From assembly GCA_900756495.1 (NCBI GenBank), contig CAAEKI010000121.1:1-8152 (forward strand): a stretch of 8,152 bases of DNA, written 5' to 3'. The notes beneath the pieces were generated by a model. The model was not told where the DNA came from. It saw nothing but the letters and a program-made list of their open reading frames with translations, and searched no databases. Position 1 is the stretch's first letter, and each line of letters begins with the position of its first letter. This document shows positions 6,952 through 8,152 of this stretch, in pieces. The position numbers were made by a program, and so were the translations under genes. Source of the stretch: an uncultured Oscillospiraceae bacterium (GTDB lineage: Bacteria; Bacillota; Clostridia; Oscillospirales; Oscillospiraceae).

Positions 6952-7327
6952 TCTGTGCTTCCTCTTTCAGGCTCTTGGTGATGGGGTCATCCTCCAAACC
7001 ATCATCCGCCGTCTTTCCAATCTGGTTGTCCAGCAGATCGACGATGATCTTCGCCGCCTTTGCGTCCCCTTTGATCGCTTTCTGCGTCAGCCCGATAATC
7101 ATTGCCATTTGGTTATCAATGTCGTCCGGATCCACGCCTTCGGCGGAAATTTTGTTCCATGCCTTCTTATTTGCAACCGGCAAGGAGAGGTACAAATCAG
7201 CGGCTTCTCTCAGGCTTCTTTTTCGCCGTCGTGACACGCCGGACGCACGGCCTCCGTTCGCCGCCATCTCCCGCAGCTCTTCCGGGCTTCGCTCGGAGTT
7301 TGGTATAAGATTCTGTTCATTCGGCAT
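6941..7327 (-). CDS. terS: Terminase small subunit
   Basis: A 128-residue DNA-recognition subunit of the packaging motor. The N-terminus MPNEQNLIPNSERSPEELRE followed by ANGGRASGVSRRRKRSLREA (residues 23-42) is the common opening of Firmicutes small terminases. The Arg/Lys run is likely to contact DNA. The middle, from residue 73, has helices with QKAIKGDAKAAKIIVDLL, the usual 'GD.KA' segment of this family, which takes part in oligomerisation. The ATG at 7327 follows AGAGGTGGTGAT, a strong ribosome binding site. It is the first gene of the packaging set and lies directly downstream of a structured noncoding region, which could form its 5' leader. Confidence 0.88.
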   Translation of the reverse strand: MPNEQNLIPNSERSPEELREMAANGGRASGVSRRRKRSLREAADLYLSLPVANKKAWNKISAEGVDPDDIDNQMAMIIGLTQKAIKGDAKAAKIIVDLLDNQIGKTADDGLEDDPITKSLKEEAQNGI

Positions 7328-7402
7328 ATCACCACCTCTCGGTCAAAAATCCAAATGTTTTTTTGCCCGCCCCCATCTCATGCAACTGCGGGGCGGCATA
7401 TT

Positions 7403-7507
7403 TGAGCGGGTGAGGATTTGCACCTCACATGACCTAATCAGTCGAGACGAGCGCAAGCGCCCGTATGGCCTTACTCGGTAAGCGTCTACCTGTTCCGCCA
7501 CCGCTCA
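7403..7507 (-). tRNA. tRNA-Leu-like element with abnormal anticodon region
   Basis: A 105-base element with three correct parts of a long-variable-arm tRNA. A perfect 7-bp acceptor stem is formed by TGAGCGG (7507-7501) and CCGCTCA (7409-7403). TGGCGGAACAGGTAGACGC (7500-7482) matches the D-arm signature of bacterial tRNA-Leu. A T-arm GTGAGG-TGCAAAT-CCTCAC (7428-7410) has a near-standard loop, differing at the second loop base (G for U), and a 6-bp stem instead of 5. A 7-bp variable-arm-like hairpin lies at 7464-7447. The 53 bases between D-arm and T-arm are longer than normal, and no 5-bp/7-base anticodon arm can be drawn; AAG follows a U but lacks a stem. No CCA is encoded. It is either a decayed tRNA-Leu or a tRNA mimic. 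Confidence 0.45.
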
Positions 7508-7660
7508 TATCACAGATCGCCTCCGTATTGCGGGATCATGAGGCATCACCCCCAATCAGAAGGCTCTCATTGGTGCCACCGCCCGCCTCATGCGGCGAGG
7601 AGCGGCATATAAAGCACCACCGCATGGATGATGCTTTGTCCGGCATACACCGGACTTCTC

Positions 7661-7744
7661 TGGAGCCGAGAGGCGGTATTGAGCCGCCACGGCCTCGCCG
7701 CCGTTCCCATGGCTGCGGTCTGGCCTTCTGCTGCTGCACTCGGC
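7661..7744 (-). tRNA. Second tRNA-like element with encoded CCA end, degenerate
   Basis: An 84-base element with the size of a tRNA with long variable arm. GCCGAG (7744-7739) pairs with CTCGGC (7670-7665), followed by one base and CCA (7663-7661). A T-arm GGCGG-CTCAATA-CCGCC (7688-7672) lies exactly seven bases before the end of the acceptor, as in real tRNAs, with a loop close to the standard pattern. A variable-arm hairpin ACGGC/GCCGT (7704-7689) adjoins it. The D-arm region (AGAAGGCCAGACC) resembles tRNA-Leu only loosely, acceptor pair 7 is a U-U mismatch, and I cannot form a proper anticodon stem. Chance similarity in a GC-rich region is possible, so confidence is low. Confidence 0.35.
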
Positions 7745-7754
7745 ATATTTTCAA

Positions 7755-7910
7755 CTATCTAATACAAGTGCTCATTAGGATCATAAATGACAAATTCCAA
7801 ACCATTCCAATTAGGTCGTCTTTCTCCTTTGCTCTGAACGCTAAGTAAGCATTCACAATCATGAGGACAAGGCAGATAAATTCTGCAATAATTTTGACTA
7901 ATTCCAGCAC
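7755..7910 (-). CDS. Small two-span membrane protein, 51 residues
   Basis: A short gene starting at GTG 7910-7908, preceded by GGAGAGGATAAA and overlapping closely with the stop of the upstream gene. The protein begins LELVKIIAEFICLVLMIVN, a hydrophobic segment of about 20 residues, continues with a charged turn, FRAKEKDDL, and ends in a second hydrophobic segment, IGMVWNLSFMILMSTCI. This is a hairpin-like inner-membrane protein. Such small proteins are common in phages and can be holin-like, but the location ahead of the terminase genes and the lack of a neighbouring lysin give no support for lysis. The region is AT-rich (about 42% GC in a sampled part) compared with the rest of the window. 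Function unknown. Confidence 0.68.
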   Translation of the reverse strand: MLELVKIIAEFICLVLMIVNAYLAFRAKEKDDLIGMVWNLSFMILMSTCIR

Positions 7911-7911
7911 T

Positions 7912-8064
7912 TTATCCTCTCCTGCGCGAAAAGAAGTGAAAAAGTTCTTCCATGTCTATATCCGAAATGGGTTCCCCCTGTAGTGTGGGCTCACAAGCGT
8001 TCTCATCCCACTCAATTCCCAGCTCCCGGCAAATCTCACGCGCCAGTTCATTTGTAACCCTCAT
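7912..8064 (-). CDS. Small acidic hypothetical protein, 50 residues
   Basis: A 50-residue protein starting at ATG 8064 with AGGAG six bases upstream. The sequence begins MRVTNELAREICRELGIEWD, has an acidic middle with EPTLQGEPISDIDMEELFHF, and ends in a basic FSRRRG. It looks soluble and partly helical. The stop at 7914-7912 lies next to the start of the membrane protein gene, whose ribosome binding site is inside this gene, so the two are probably co-translated. I do not recognise a family. Its ribosome binding site, its tight coupling to the next gene and its protein-like composition support a real gene. Confidence 0.68.
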   Translation of the reverse strand: MRVTNELAREICRELGIEWDENACEPTLQGEPISDIDMEELFHFFSRRRG

Positions 8065-8094
8065 ACTCTTCTCCTATTTGTGCGCTTCTCCCGC

Positions 8095-8152
8095 TTAGAT
8101 TGTCACACCTTCTGCGTCCGAGGATGACCTACAGCCCCGAATGGTACGCACG
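8095..8152 (-). CDS. Possible 3' end of an upstream gene (partial)
   Basis: A frame open from the window edge to a TAA at 8097-8095 reads, from the first complete codon, VRTIRGCRSSSDAEGVTI. The stop lies 30 bases before the next start, a spacing typical of this block. Only 18 residues are visible, so the product cannot be named and coding is not proven. Confidence 0.28.
   Translation of the reverse strand, partial: VRTIRGCRSSSDAEGVTI

Larger units (their letters stand above)
7365..7744 (-). ncRNA. Highly structured noncoding region upstream of terminase
   Basis: About 380 bases without a believable gene but with back-to-back stems on the minus strand. In order: a tRNA-like element (7744-7661); GTCCGG/CCGGAC (7655-7638); directly next to it an 11-bp stem, AAAGCATCATC/GGTGGTGCTTT (7637-7611); a two-part hairpin of 6 plus 6 bp (7607-7574); a bulged 8-bp stem, GATGCCTC/GAGGCGATC (7547-7515); a second tRNA-like element (7507-7403); and GCCGCCCC with GGGGCGGGC (7397-7365, one bulge). 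Several stems contain G-U pairs that would be A-C mismatches on the other strand, so the RNA is read from the minus strand. GC rises to about 72% in 7681-7740 while the adjacent gene is about 42%. It may be one ornate RNA, a cluster of decayed phage tRNAs, or a leader of the terminase message. Confidence 0.5.

Noticed and set aside
7365..7397. GC-rich hairpin as an intrinsic terminator
   Set aside because: On the minus strand it is followed by seven A residues, not T, and on the plus strand the T-run precedes the stem, so it is not a standard terminator in either direction.
7403..7744. tmRNA
   Set aside because: In tmRNA the acceptor strands are hundreds of bases apart with a tag reading frame between them. 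Here each tRNA-like element closes on itself within about 105 bases and no tag frame is apparent.
7536..7754. A minus-strand frame of 72 codons with 'GGSIPPLGSR'
   Set aside because: This peptide is what translation through a tRNA-like T-arm and CCA end gives; there is no ribosome binding site and the frame covers strong hairpins.
7755..7830. Promoter for the RNA region within the membrane protein gene (TTGGAA ... TATGAT)
   Set aside because: The spacing is about 19 bases and the boxes are weak in AT-rich coding sequence, so I cannot distinguish it from chance.
7465..7848. A plus-strand frame of 127 codons in the structured region
   Set aside because: It contains a 'GGIEPP' stretch of the kind produced by reading tRNA T-arms antisense, and it crosses both the RNA elements and the antisense of a small gene.

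Overview
The window is the DNA-packaging and capsid-assembly block of a tailed phage or prophage. Every supported gene lies on the minus strand, so it reads from position 8152 down to 1. Strong AGGAGG-type ribosome binding sites, GTG starts beside good Shine-Dalgarno sequences, short overlapping genes and the protein families present suggest a Firmicutes (probably gut Clostridia) host with moderately high GC. Host and prophage status cannot be settled from the sequence: no integrase, attachment site or host gene is visible.

Reading in the direction of transcription: (1) 8152-7755 holds the tail of a possible upstream gene and two small genes, a 50-residue acidic protein and a 51-residue membrane protein. 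(2) 7754-7328 has no convincing gene but is packed with RNA-like hairpins, including two tRNA-like elements. (3) 7327-5722 encodes the small and large terminase subunits. (4) 5738-2466 encodes a DUF1073-type portal with an unusual basic C-terminal tail, a small acidic protein, a minor capsid protein and a 40-residue protein. (5) A textbook intrinsic terminator lies at 2421-2385, in the middle of the block. (6) 2361-1 encodes a small ferritin-like protein, a DUF2213 protease/scaffold protein, a cement-type protein and the first 125 residues of a DUF2184-type major capsid protein, cut by the window edge.

The structural genes fit a standard scheme. Terminase recognises and cuts DNA and drives it through the portal. 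The minor capsid protein sits near the portal. The DUF2213 protein probably supplies protease and scaffold functions while the DUF2184 coat protein forms the shell and the cement protein reinforces it. The genes are nearly all overlapping or separated by a few bases, which points to one polycistronic transcript with translational coupling.

The least ordinary parts are the structured RNA region just upstream of the terminase genes, the ferritin-like gene inside the capsid block with a terminator in front of it, and the lower-GC basic portal tail followed directly by an acidic small protein. These are read from sequence by eye. Homology and RNA covariance searches were not possible.
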